The position numbers were made by a program, and so were the translations under genes. A stretch of 64,000 nt of DNA, taken from Paulinella micropora. Its lineage: Eukaryota > Cercozoa > Imbricatea > Euglyphida > Paulinellidae. Numbering within the stretch: the first letter of the stretch is position 1; every line of letters begins with the position of its first letter. The notes beneath the pieces are model-generated. The model was not told where the DNA came from. It saw only the letters and a program-made list of their open reading frames with translations, and made no database searches. The stretch spans positions 97,501-161,500 of the forward strand of contig WBZZ01003694.1 in NCBI GenBank assembly GCA_019918135.1. The letters run 5' to 3'. Below, piece by piece: positions 28,310 through 38,275 of this stretch.

Positions 28310-29695
28310 ATGAAAACTTTGCAGTTATGTCTGTCTGTGGCCTTTTCCAAAGACAATGTATCTAACTTCCTGCGAACACAGAAGACGAAAGGACCCATTG
28401 AAGAGTTGATATTAGTAAGAGATCAGTGGGGATGCATTTCCGGAGCGGGTAGGTACATGTCAGAGGAAAGGTTTGAGAGAACGAGGCCAAGGGCAGGTGA
28501 GAGGTATATAGACTGGCTAAATGAATTTCTCGCAAAGAAAATTCAGCTTGAAACTTCCGTGGGACGCCATTTTCCGATGAGGAAGCAAAGAGAAAGCTAT
28601 TTAAGAAACTGCGCTATCCAGCTTTCGGAGATATTTCAGGTGGACCACTATGATCTCCCGGCCAGACTAAGACCAAATTTCTCGAAATTATGCAAAGCAT
28701 CTAAGGAATCATGGAAAATGTGGGAAGAAAAAGAAAGACGTAACAAATTCCGTGAAAGAAAAGCTCAAATACGCAAACATAACAACAGGAAATCTCGGGA
28801 TGGCAAGCAGCAGACCAATCTCCTGATGGATGACAAAGGGAAGAGGGGAGACAATAAACCGGGACCAAAGACAGCTCCAAACTGGACACTCAAAGTCACG
28901 TGTTTCGGATGTGATGCCAAAGGCCATACCATGAGATATTGCCCGGTGATTTCGGAAAGGTTCCGCAAAGAAGGAAAATTAAAGCGGAATCAAACAGAAG
29001 TCAAGTCCACAGAACAAGAAAAGATCGAACAAAAGAACAACTACAAGAACAAAAAGAAACCCTTTTACAAGAAAAAGAAAGCACTCACTTTGATAACAAC
29101 AGGCAACGACAAAAACGAAAACGAACAAAGTGACTCTGACACAAACGTTGCTTTAATCCACATGGGGAACACTTGTGATACGAGCGATGATGATGAGGAG
29201 GAAAGAGAAAAAGAGGATGAGCAACCAAGCTCACTTCCTCACGAACCTACAAGTCCCCAAGCCCTTTTGAACGATACAAAGACCACACCTAGGGTAGGGA
29301 ATAGACGTAGTGAGAGTGGAGAAGGACGGGAAGTGCGGTTAGTATCGGCCACCCTACGAGGTCCCTCCTCACTACGGGGAGAAGGCAAGGAAGTGCGGTT
29401 AGTATCCGCCACCTCACGAAGTTCCCCAGTCATCCCTAACCCTAACGAAACTCCTTTTAGGCTTGAGAGTTCTTACGGAGTCACGCCTGACACAAAATGT
29501 GCAGGAATAAACAGACGCAAAAAACCGTGTAATGTTTCCGTTGAAAAATCAAAAGGAAAGGGAGTATACGAAAATCACGCGAAACGATTATCTTATGCGA
29601 GGTACTGCGGATATCACACCACACAAGACCCAGATTACCCGAAGTTGGATTTGTCGGTAAGTTCCGTGTTGCGTCCCCCCAAATCTCCTTACTAG
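28310..29695 (+). pseudogene. gag: Copy A Gag, main part
   Basis: 461 codons covering the helical Gag region, the CCHC knuckle (CFGCDAKGHTMRYC) and the second Cys/His module (KCAGINRRKKPC to YCGYH). Between about 28550 and 28640, offsetting indels put ~30 residues out of frame relative to the other copies. A 3-base GTA insertion at ~29693 makes an in-frame TAG. Unlike B-D, the position near 29222 is Gln, not a stop. Confidence 0.87.
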
Positions 29696-29873
29696 TACCC
29701 AGACGAACGAGGTCTTAAAGCTGCGGCATTGGAAAAGTCTCATAAAATTTCGCAAAGACTCGTTTTCGGGGAATTTGAAACTTTACGTGACACCAAAATT
29801 TCCACAAGTCCACAAGTTTCGCAAAATATTCCGCAACCACCACATGAGAAAAAGTTTAGCAAACATAATCCAA

Positions 29874-30040
29874 TGTTTGGTACTATCCCATCTTAGGGAT
29901 CTGCCCAAAATTTTTTGGGGACATTTCCCCGTTTTTATTTTCTTTCTTATTTCCAAAGAGTCTTTCATATAGGTATGTAACATGATCACACATCTCCTGC
30001 ACTCTGTGCCTACGCAATAAAACCAGCTATCTCAGACGTT
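29874..30040. other. ~170-bp insertion in copy A gag
   Basis: Copy B runs directly from CATAATCCA to TTTTCTAGTC; copy A has ~170 extra bp there. The insert can be read as TGTTTGG...GTTTTCA, i.e. TG...CA ends, and has AATAAAA near its right end, but no target duplication is apparent. A 16-bp extra piece lies just upstream (~29852). Origin unknown. Confidence 0.6.
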
Positions 30041-30095
30041 TTCATTCTCTAGTCAGCGGACCGGCCAGAGCAAAGAAGGGAGCGAAGAGAGTGGA

Positions 30096-30671
30096 GTGGA
30101 TGAGGGAGAGCAACGACTAGGGCCCACTTCTGCCAACAAGTTCGGCAATCAAGTAGGTCCCACCTCACAACAACTCCAAATCTCTAGTTCTAGAATAATC
30201 ACAGCACTCCCACCAACACAAACAACAAACAAAACAAACACACAACCCATCAACCCTCCCGTCATCACCTTCAAAGATGTAAATGAAATAGCTAAAACGT
30301 TGATGAATGAGTGCGTGAGGAGAATGAATGGAGAAGTGATGCGTGTCGTGAGTGGTGAGCTAGAGAGAGATGACTTTTTGACTGACATGGTAAGAGCAAT
30401 AGAAGGAGTGTACTTGGATAGAGCAGTCAGGCAGAGTCCCATCACTACACCTCCACAACTCACAGAAGAGGGAGAAGGTGAGAGTAGAGGAGAGGGAGAA
30501 CTAGAGACAGAAACAGAGACAGAGACAGAAGGAGAGACAGAGCCTGTATTGATACATGTGAGAAAAAGAGTGATGAAAAAGAGAGACATGACAGTACAGG
30601 ATAGTGGAGCAAGCACAGACATATCATGCAGAGAAGACAGATTGATGGATGTCGATGAGATAGACCGATAG
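30096..30671 (+). pseudogene. Copy A Gag end and protease start
   Basis: Resumes Gag after the insertion and reaches the protease active site, TVQDSGASTDISC. A 1-base loss near 30666 (GACCGATAGAG against GACCCGGTAGAA) ends it shortly after. Confidence 0.85.
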
Positions 30672-30700
30672 AGCTACTGACAGGTAATGGAGAGTGGGAG

Positions 30701-31018
30701 TTGAGTAAGTCAGGAAGAGCTAGGCTGACAGTGATAGATGGGAAAGGAAGGCCCAGAGCAGTAGAAAAGAAGATGTTACACGACACTACCTTACCTGTTA
30801 GCATAGTCTCTACAGGACAGATGGACCACAAACACAACAGATCAGTCATCCACCAAAACGGGCAGTTAGTAATACTCAAACACCCCATCCACATTAACGA
30901 GAGTGATATATTAGTAAGGGGGAGGTTAACTAAAAGTATGATATATAGATGGGATGACGAATATGATGAACCATTGAAAGTCAACGAAAGATATGATCCT
31001 TTTGCGACAAGGGGGTAG
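30701..31018 (+). pseudogene. Copy A protease, C-terminal part
   Basis: Continues the protease from SKSGRARLTVIDGKGRP through SVIHQNGQLVILKHP to YDPFATRG, ending at the same TAG (31016) as in the other copies, beside the candidate frameshift site. Confidence 0.85.
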
Positions 31019-31037
31019 AAGGGGAGGGAGGCCCCAC
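31009..31037 (+). promoter_or_regulatory. Candidate -1 frameshift site, copy A
   Basis: ACA AGG GGG TAG in the protease frame; slipping back one base at A-AGG-GGG enters the integrase frame. A GGGG/CCCC hairpin (GGGGAGGGAGGCCCC) follows within about five bases of the TAG. Confidence 0.55.
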
Positions 31038-33606
31038 AAATGACAACAAAAACAAGACAAGTAAGCATGAAGTAAATAAGAGAGAGAAAGAATTACACGT
31101 AGATGTAGTATTATACGAAGCTTACCCCAGAAAGTCAGACAAACCTAGAAAGATAGGAATCAAGCTTTTTCATTATGCATGTGGGCATTATGGGTTAACA
31201 AAGATGCGCCTATTGGCAAAAATTCTGAACATTAAGTTAGTTGGTGACGAGAGTGATGTGAGATTCTGCGAATCTTGCATGATAGTAAAGTCTAAACGTT
31301 TGCCACGTTTTGCAGTTAATACGATAGAAAGAGCCCAAAAGCCAGGTATAATCCTACACATAGACACATCAGGACCGTGGGCAACTAGATCAATAGGTGG
31401 TAAACGGTATAAATTTTCGGTCACCGACGACTACTCACTATTCATTCTTGACTTTTATTTAGCCCATAAGAATGAGTTTGTAAATTGTTTAAAACAAGCT
31501 GCAGCCTTTTATGAGAGACAGACAGGAAACAAAGTAAAAGAAGTTCGTCCAGATCAAGAATTTGATATTCCGGAGGAAGTCATTAAGTGGTGGAAAAATA
31601 TTCGCTTTATTTGGAAAACCTCCGCGACAAACGATATAGACGGGAATCCTATTGCGGAAAAAGTGAATGATATTACGGCGGGGCCTGCACGAGCAATGAG
31701 ATATCACGCTAAATTACCGCCGCAATTCTGGGCAGAATTAGAGCACGCAGCCACAACCATTCATAACATACTACCGGCAATTCACGGGGAACGCAAAGGA
31801 ATCTCGCCTTATGAACAGCTGTTAGGTAGAAAACCAGCATTCTTTCACTTAAAACCAATAGGATGTATGGGTGTGTTACATGTACCTAAGACTAAAGTGC
31901 GGAATGGAGAGTACAGAGGGAAAAAGGTGATGCTAGTTGGATATGATCTATTTCGGGAACTATACCGCGTATGGGATGGTAAGAAGATAATTTCCGGAGT
32001 GAGAGATGTGAGATTTAATATTCACAAAATCGGTAAACAAGCTCATCCTCCTAAACTAGTGTCGTGGGATAATGATGACTCTGAGAGGGAGAATGAGAAT
32101 GAGAGCGAGCAACAACACACATCTCCACAAGCGTCACCACCCCAGTCACCACCCCAATCACCTAAGTCACCGCACAACATCAACAACGACCACCCAACAA
32201 CACAGTTTGATGAAGCTGAGGGGGAGATAGAGAATGTTAATGTCGATGTGAATGAGAATGAGCACACATATGAAAATGAGCATGTGGAGAAGAATACACT
32301 GGATCACAAACATACACGCCTACACACAAGTCCAGAGCCACATTATCCACAACAACCACCCACAGAGCACAAGATCAAACCACAAGAACATGAAAATGAA
32401 CAAGATCCAACAGATCCACTAAAAATACATGAAAGAAGAGCATACGAAGAAAAATCACCACCATCTAAGGGATTAACGTGGGAGCAGAGTCAGAGAGTAA
32501 CGGAGAGTAACATAATCCCCGGTAAAAGGCAGCGCAAGGCAGTAGAGAGATTTACCCCTAGCAGTGAGCCCAAGAGAGAAAAGAGAGAGGCTCAAGAGCT
32601 GATAGGTAAGGTAGTAAGAGTGCCAGCGCGTGCATGGGGAGATGTATGGGCAAAGAAAAAGTACGGTGAGGGATGGGAGAGCATAGTACGGATAGGGGTA
32701 ATCAGCAGAGTGTGTGACCCTCGAGATAGACTCGTGGTAAGAGACAGACCTCAGCCCACCCACATAGTTAAGTTTGAAGACGAAGAAGAACGGATGCTGA
32801 ATTTGGAAATCTACAAATACTCCGTGAAAGATCCCGAATACCCGTTGCAAAGTCCCGCTAATATGTTTTTATGCGATGACCGTATGGTGGCAGATGAGAT
32901 TCGTGATTTTTATTTGTATGTAGACGTTAGAGTACCCAAAGATGTCATAGAGGCAGGTTTGACAGCTAAAGATGTTTTAGAGGGTATGAAAACAGAGCTA
33001 AAAGCTCTTCAATCCTTTAACACATACACATGGGTACCCCATAAGGAGGCAAGCAAGGCAGGAGTTAGTAAGATAGTTAGATTGACATGGGTTCACAAAG
33101 TAAAGTTAGATGAGAATGGGAAAAAGTTCATAAAGACTCGTTTAGCTTTACGGGGAGATATATTAGAACCCGGTATTAGCTATAACCCAGATCAGCTCGT
33201 TGTTCCTTGCGCAGCGCACCATTCACTTTTATTTCTCGCCAAACTAGCTGCCTGGCACAGACACAAACTATACGGCATAGATTTTGAAAATGCATACCTG
33301 AATGCTCGTATGAATGACCCTGTTTATGCATATGCGCCAGAGAGTGTAGACAGAGAAGGGCATGAGGGGATGATATGGCGTATAGATAGTGCCTTATATG
33401 GTGCACCTCAGGCAGGAAGAAGATGGTATGAGATATTAGCACCCAAGTTAGAGGAGCTAGGTTTCAGGTTGCTAGATTCAGACTTATGTATGTTTGTAGA
33501 AAATGATAAAGCTTTAAGAGAAGCGATAGTAGGGATATTTCATGTAGATGACTGTTGTTCACAGCACCAAACAAACAAGCATATGAGCGTTTTGCGTCCG
33601 CATTAG
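31015..33606 (+). pseudogene. pol: Copy A integrase and RT, broken at the RT active site
   Basis: Open from the frameshift point; the first ATG is at 31204 but the HHCC finger (HYACGHYGLTKM to FCESC) lies across it, so the native protein starts upstream. Integrase shows Asp in HIDTSG, Asp in RPDQEF and Glu in AEKVN. RT includes RLTWVHKVKLDENGK, YGIDFENAYLNA and GAPQAGRRWYE. One T is missing after FHVDD (33553), so the frame ends at 33606 just past the catalytic pair. The rest continues at 33555. Confidence 0.88.
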
Positions 33607-34337
33607 AAAAACATTTCCCGCTCAAAAGACTTGGTATAGCCCGTGAATTCAAAGGAATAGAGATAGAGCAATCGAACGGGAAAATCATTTTGCATCAGCG
33701 AAAATATCAGCAGCAGATACTAAAAGAGGTAGGTTACGATTCTGCTAAACCCGTCAGTACTCCAGCGCAAGAACATTTCACGGAACTGTCGGAATCAGCC
33801 AGCTTGCGAAAATTTTCAATTCCTAGTCTAGTTGGTCGTTTGCTATTTCTCGCAAAGATGACAAGACCCGATATAGAACAAGCACTAAATTCGGCAAGTG
33901 TCATGCAAACTATCGATAAGGGAATAACTTATGCGATGTTAGGCAGAATCTTTCGTTATTTAGTTAACTCTTATCGAGGTTTAGCTTACCATGAGCCTAA
34001 GTCAGAGCAGGAAGGGCAAACCTATCCAAAACTTTCCATGTGGCCCGACGCGGCTCACAAAGTTTGTAAGAAAACAGGGAAGTCCCGCACTGGATTCGTG
34101 ATCCTATGGGGCAGCGATCCCGTTGCATGGTTATCAAAGCGACAGAGTCGCATCGCCCTGAGTTCCAATGATGCTGAAATATTTGCAGCGACTGAGTGCA
34201 TTAGAGAGGGACTTGCTCTAAAACACATCACACAAGAACTAAACATAGCACAAAAGAACCCGATAGAATTATTTGAGGATAACTCCCAAACAATCTTAGC
34301 GGCAGAGAGGGGTATGTCAGGTAATAGAACTCACTAA
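33555..34337 (+). pseudogene. pol: Copy A RT C-terminus and RNase H
   Basis: Contains the RT thumb/connection, then RNase H with MWPDAAH, SSNDAEIFAATE and FEDNSQT. A 4-base insertion (ACTC/CACT) after GNRT ends it before TKHLPLELHF; copy B has the same lesion, copies C-E do not. Confidence 0.88.
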
Positions 34338-34944
34338 ACACTTACCTTTAGAATTACACTTTATGCACCACCTACAGAGAGACGGTGAGATTAAGTTTGT
34401 AAAAGTAGGTACAAAAAAGCAGATAGGTGATGTAATGACAAAATATTTACGGAAACAGCAATAAGAGTATTTACTTAACAAATTTACGGTAAAGATCGAG
34501 TAATTTCTGGATTTGCATGTCCACTCACTTATGTTTGCTTTGAGTGTTTTGTGCAGTTTGTTGCTTGTTGCAGCAGCTTTGTTTTGCGCATTTAAGTTGG
34601 TGATAGCCTCGCGGCTGCCGGCCTCGCATGGTAGTCCGGGTCGGCGATCCAGCCTCGGACTGCTCGACGCCCCTGCTTTTCTATCATTCTTTCTGTCCTA
34701 GAATAGGAAATCTAAAATTTTTCGATTTTGAGCGGATACCCTCTACGGGAAGCGCTTGCAAATTTTTGAGCACATACATACTTCATACATGTTACTGCAT
34801 GACTACATATATACATGCATAGAGGATGTGATGAAATTGGGAGTTGATGACCTTCGGGTTACACATAACTGATCCTCACCACTATTGTTTCATATTACAC
34901 AGTGGCCACTAATATAGCCTATGACTTGCGACTAAGGGGGACGT
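34338..34944 (+). other. Copy A 3' region with inverted GC-rich block
   Basis: Holds the out-of-frame end of RNase H (to ~34500), then a noncoding tail. 34590-34675 is a GC-rich block in reverse orientation to that of copies C-E. AAGGGGGAC just before the LTR is the likely polypurine tract. Confidence 0.75.
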
Positions 34945-35252
34945 TGTAATGTACTACTAATACCCGTTACTCCACCTAGACAATTTACCGGTAATTTGGA
35001 TAGTCTTAGTCATAGGCAGGTTCATAGGCCGGACAGTTATTAATACCTTTATTACTGACAAGGACACTTTCTAGAGTATTCGCGAATCATAGTCTGGAAT
35101 GCCTAGAATCAAATGAGTATTACCATTCTGTAAAGGTCATAACATCATAAATTTGTGTGACCCAAAGTCATTAAAAGTCTTTTCTTCGGTTATCAGGCTA
35201 TACCCTTAGCGGGGTAGCTTCCCTAAACTCTGCGTTTGAGTGATAGATTACT
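34945..35252 (+). repeat. Copia LTR shared by copies A and B
   Basis: ~308 bp from TGTAATGTACTACTAA to about AGATTACT; the left end follows the purine tract and the right end lies just before the primer-binding site. The 3' edge is uncertain by a few bases and does not show a plain CA end. Confidence 0.82.
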
Positions 35253-35254
35253 TT

Positions 35255-35270
35255 GGTTATGAGCCTTGTC
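35255..35270 (+). other. Putative primer-binding site containing the gag ATG (copy B)
   Basis: GGTTATGAGCCTTGTC. Its first 11 bases are complementary to GGCUCAUAACC, the anticodon arm typical of initiator Met tRNA, as in the half-tRNA priming known from copia and Ty5. The ATG in the site (35259) is the gag start. Confidence 0.6.
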
Positions 35271-36659
35271 AAGGAGGCAAGCGTGCCAAAGCACGTATTG
35301 AGTCAAGTGCCCATATTCGAGGGCAACGACCAAAGCTTTTGGCCTTGGTCAAGCAAGTTTCAGAAGCACATGCAGGGGATATCTGTCCACGTGGCAGAGA
35401 TGGTATCTGTGGCATTAGCCGACCCAGCTAAAGCCAAAAGGGATTTTCCTTACGACGAAGCAAGGGCTAAGACGGCAGAAGACATAGAAGAGCCCGACAC
35501 GCCCATAAGTGATAGTGAGGAAGATGAAGAGTCAGACACCTCTCAGAGAGGAAGACAGAGACCCCAGACAAAGAAAGAAGATATCAAACAGCCAGAAGGT
35601 TGGGATAAAATGACAGCAGAACAAAAGAGAGAGTGGAAAGAGAAAGAAGCAAGGAAAAAGAAAAGACAAAGTATGAAACAACACACAAGAAGAAAGACGG
35701 CTATCTGCAAAGAGAAGAAATATTATGAAAGGATGAAAACTTTGCAGTTATGCCTGTCTGTGGCTTTTTCCAAAGACAATGTATCTAATTTCCTGCGAAC
35801 ACAGAAGACGAAAGGACCCATTGAAGAGTTGATAGTAGTAAGAGATCAATGGGGAGGCATTTCCGGAGCAGGTAGGTACATGTTAGAGGAAGAGTTTGAG
35901 AGAACGAGACCAAGGGCAGGTCAGAGGTATGTAGACTGGCTAAATGAATTTCTCGCAAAGAAAATCCAGCTTGAAAGTTTACGTGGGGCGCCATTTTCCG
36001 ATGAGGAAGCAAAGAGAAAGCTATTTAAGAAATTGCGCTACCATCCAGCTTTCGGGGATAAATTTCAGGTGGACCACTATGATCTCCCGGCCAGACTAAG
36101 ACCAAATTTCTCGGAACTATGCGAAGCATCTAAGGAAAGATGGTTAATGTGGGAAGAAAAAGAAAGACGTAACAATTTCCGTGAGAGAAAAACCCAAATT
36201 CGCAAAGACAACAACAAGAAATCTCGGGATGGCAAGCAGCGGCAAGAGACCAATCTCCTGATGGATAATAAAGGGAAAAGGGGAGACAATAAACCGGGAC
36301 CAAAGACAGCTCCAAACTGGACGCTCAAAGTCACGTGTTTCGGATGTGATGCCAAAGGCCATACCATGAGATATTGTCCGGTGATTTCGGAAAAGTTCCG
36401 CAAAGAAGGAAAATTAAAACGGAATCAAACGGAAGACAAAGGCACGGAACAAGAAAAGAACGAACAAAAGAACAATTACAAAAACAAAAAGAAACCCTTT
36501 CATAAGAAAAAGAAAGCACTCACTTTGATAACAACCGGCAACGACAAAAACGAAGACGAACAAAGTGACTCTGATACAAACGTTGCTTTAATCCATATGG
36601 GGAACACTTATGATAAGAGCGATGATGATGAGGAAGAAAGAGAAAGAGATGACGAGTAA
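35259..36659 (+). CDS. gag: Copy B Gag, truncated by TAA
   Basis: Begins MSLVKEASVPKHVLSQ; this first ATG lies inside the primer-binding site, so there is almost no leader after the LTR. It contains FEGNDQSFWPWSSKFQKHM, an acidic segment, a basic region, the helical Gag domain and a CCHC knuckle (CFGCDAKGHTMRYC). TAA at 36657 replaces the CAA (Gln) seen in copies A and E, so Gag is shortened before the second Cys/His module. Copies C and D share the stop. Confidence 0.87.
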   Translation: MSLVKEASVPKHVLSQVPIFEGNDQSFWPWSSKFQKHMQGISVHVAEMVSVALADPAKAKRDFPYDEARAKTAEDIEEPDTPISDSEEDEESDTSQRGRQRPQTKKEDIKQPEGWDKMTAEQKREWKEKEARKKKRQSMKQHTRRKTAICKEKKYYERMKTLQLCLSVAFSKDNVSNFLRTQKTKGPIEELIVVRDQWGGISGAGRYMLEEEFERTRPRAGQRYVDWLNEFLAKKIQLESLRGAPFSDEEAKRKLFKKLRYHPAFGDKFQVDHYDLPARLRPNFSELCEASKERWLMWEEKERRNNFRERKTQIRKDNNKKSRDGKQRQETNLLMDNKGKRGDNKPGPKTAPNWTLKVTCFGCDAKGHTMRYCPVISEKFRKEGKLKRNQTEDKGTEQEKNEQKNNYKNKKKPFHKKKKALTLITTGNDKNEDEQSDSDTNVALIHMGNTYDKSDDDEEERERDDE

Positions 36660-37748
36660 CCAAGCTCACCTCATCACAAATCTACAAGTCCCCAAGCCCT
36701 TTTGAACGATACAAAGACTACACCTAGGGTAGGGAATAGACGTAGTGAGAGTGGAGAAGGACGGGAAGTGCGGTTAGTATCGGCCACCCTACGAGGTCCC
36801 TCCTCACTACGGGGAGAAGGCAAGGAAGAGCGGTTAGTATCCGCCACCCCACGATGTTCCCCAGTCACCCCTAACCCTAACGAAACTCCTTTGAGGCTTG
36901 AGAGTTCTTACGGAGTCACGCCTGACACAAAATGTGCCGGAATAAACAGACGCAAAAAACCGTGTAATGTTTCCGTTGAAAAATCAAAAGGAAAAGGAAT
37001 ATACGCAAATCACGCGAAACGATTATCTTATGCGAGGTACTGCGGATATCACGCCACACAAGACCCAGATTATCCGGAGTTGGATTTGTCGGTAAGTCCC
37101 GTGTTGCGTCCCCCCAAATCTCCTTACTACCCAGACGAACGAGGTCTTAAAGCTGCGGCATTGGAAAAGTCTCATAAAATTACGCAAAGACTCGTTTTCG
37201 GGGAATTTGAAACTTTACTTGACACCAAAATTTCCACAAGTCCACAAGTCTCGCAAAATATTCCGCAACAACCACGCAAACATAATCCATTTTCTAGTCT
37301 GCGGACCGGCCAGAGCAGAGAAGGGAGAGAAGAGAGTGGAGTGGATGAGGGAGAGCAACGACTTGGGCCCACTTCTGTCAACAAGTTTGGCAACCAAATA
37401 GGTCCCACCTCACGACAACTCCAAATCTCTAGTTCTAGACCAATCACAGCACTCCCACCAACACAGACAACAAACACGCAACCCATCAACCCTCCCGTCA
37501 TAACCTTCAAAGATATAAATGAAATAGCTAAAACGTTGATGAATGAGTGCGTGAGGGGAATGAATGGAGAAGTGATGCGTGTCGTGAGTGGCGAGCTAGA
37601 GAGAGATGACTTTTTGACTGACATAGTAAGAGCAATAGAAGGAGTGTACTTGGAGAGAGCAGTCAGACAGAGTCCCATCACTACACCTCCACAACTCACA
37701 GAAGAGGGACAAGGTGAGGGTAGAGGAGTCTCTGAGGGTGAACTATAA
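36660..37748 (+). pseudogene. gag: Copy B Gag, segment between two stops
   Basis: Same frame as the preceding Gag. It carries an Arg/Ser/Gly-rich repeat (EVRLVSATLRGP and related), the Cys/His module (KCAGINRRKKPC to YCGYH) and a helical end. A TAA at 37746 follows GEL, where copy E reads through. Confidence 0.85.
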
Positions 37749-38255
37749 ACAGAGACAGAGACAGAAGGAGAGACAGAGCATGTACTGATACATGTGAGAA
37801 AAAGAGTGATGAAAAAGAGAGACATGACAGTACAGGATAGTGGAGCAAGCACAGACATATCATGCAGAGAAGACAGATTGACGGATGTCGATGAGATAGA
37901 CCCGGTAGAACTACTGACAGGTAATGGAGAAAGGGAGTTGAGTAAGTCAGGAAGAGCTAGGCTGACTGTGATAGATGGGAAAGGAAGGCCTAGAGCAGTA
38001 GAAAAGAAGATGTTACTCGACACTACCTTACCAGTTAGCATAGTCTCTACAGGACAGATGGACCACAGACACAACAGATCAGTCATCCACCAAAACGGGC
38101 AGCTAGTAATACTCAAACACCCCATCCACATTAACGAGAGTGATATATTAGTAAGGGGGAGGTTAACTAAAAGTATGATATATAGATGGGATGACGAATA
38201 TGATGAACCATTGAAAGTCAACGAAAGATATGATCCTTTTGCGACAAGGAGGTAG
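37749..38255 (+). pseudogene. Copy B protease
   Basis: In frame with Gag but isolated by the upstream TAA. DSGASTDISC is the active site; it ends at TAG 38253. The frameshift heptamer here reads AAGGAGG instead of AAGGGGG, unlike the other four copies. Confidence 0.83.
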
Positions 38256-38275
38256 AAGGGGAGGGAAGCCCCACA
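38246..38275 (+). promoter_or_regulatory. Candidate -1 frameshift site, copy B (altered)
   Basis: ACA AGG AGG TAG; one G of the run is A. The frame relation to integrase and the GGGG/CCCC hairpin are kept, but slippage may be weaker. Confidence 0.45.

Larger units (their letters stand above)
27925..35252 (+). mobile_element. Copia array copy A, 5'-truncated
   Basis: Starts inside gag at ~27925, matching 35355 of copy B, directly against the minus-strand copia. It lacks the 5' LTR, primer-binding site and gag start. Several indels, a stop, and a ~170-bp insertion disrupt gag; IN-RT is open until a 1-base loss at the RT active site. Ends with the LTR 34945-35252. Confidence 0.92.

Noticed and set aside
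35253..35258. TTG or GTG codons as gag starts at 35253, 42496, 49742 and 56988
   Set aside because: An ATG lies six bases downstream in frame in every copy and is the normal eukaryotic start.
36657..36659. TAA read as Gln (alternative genetic code), since copies A and E have CAA there
   Set aside because: The second shared TAA stands where copy E has GAA, other frames use TAA as a real stop, and the pattern is better explained by shared mutations.
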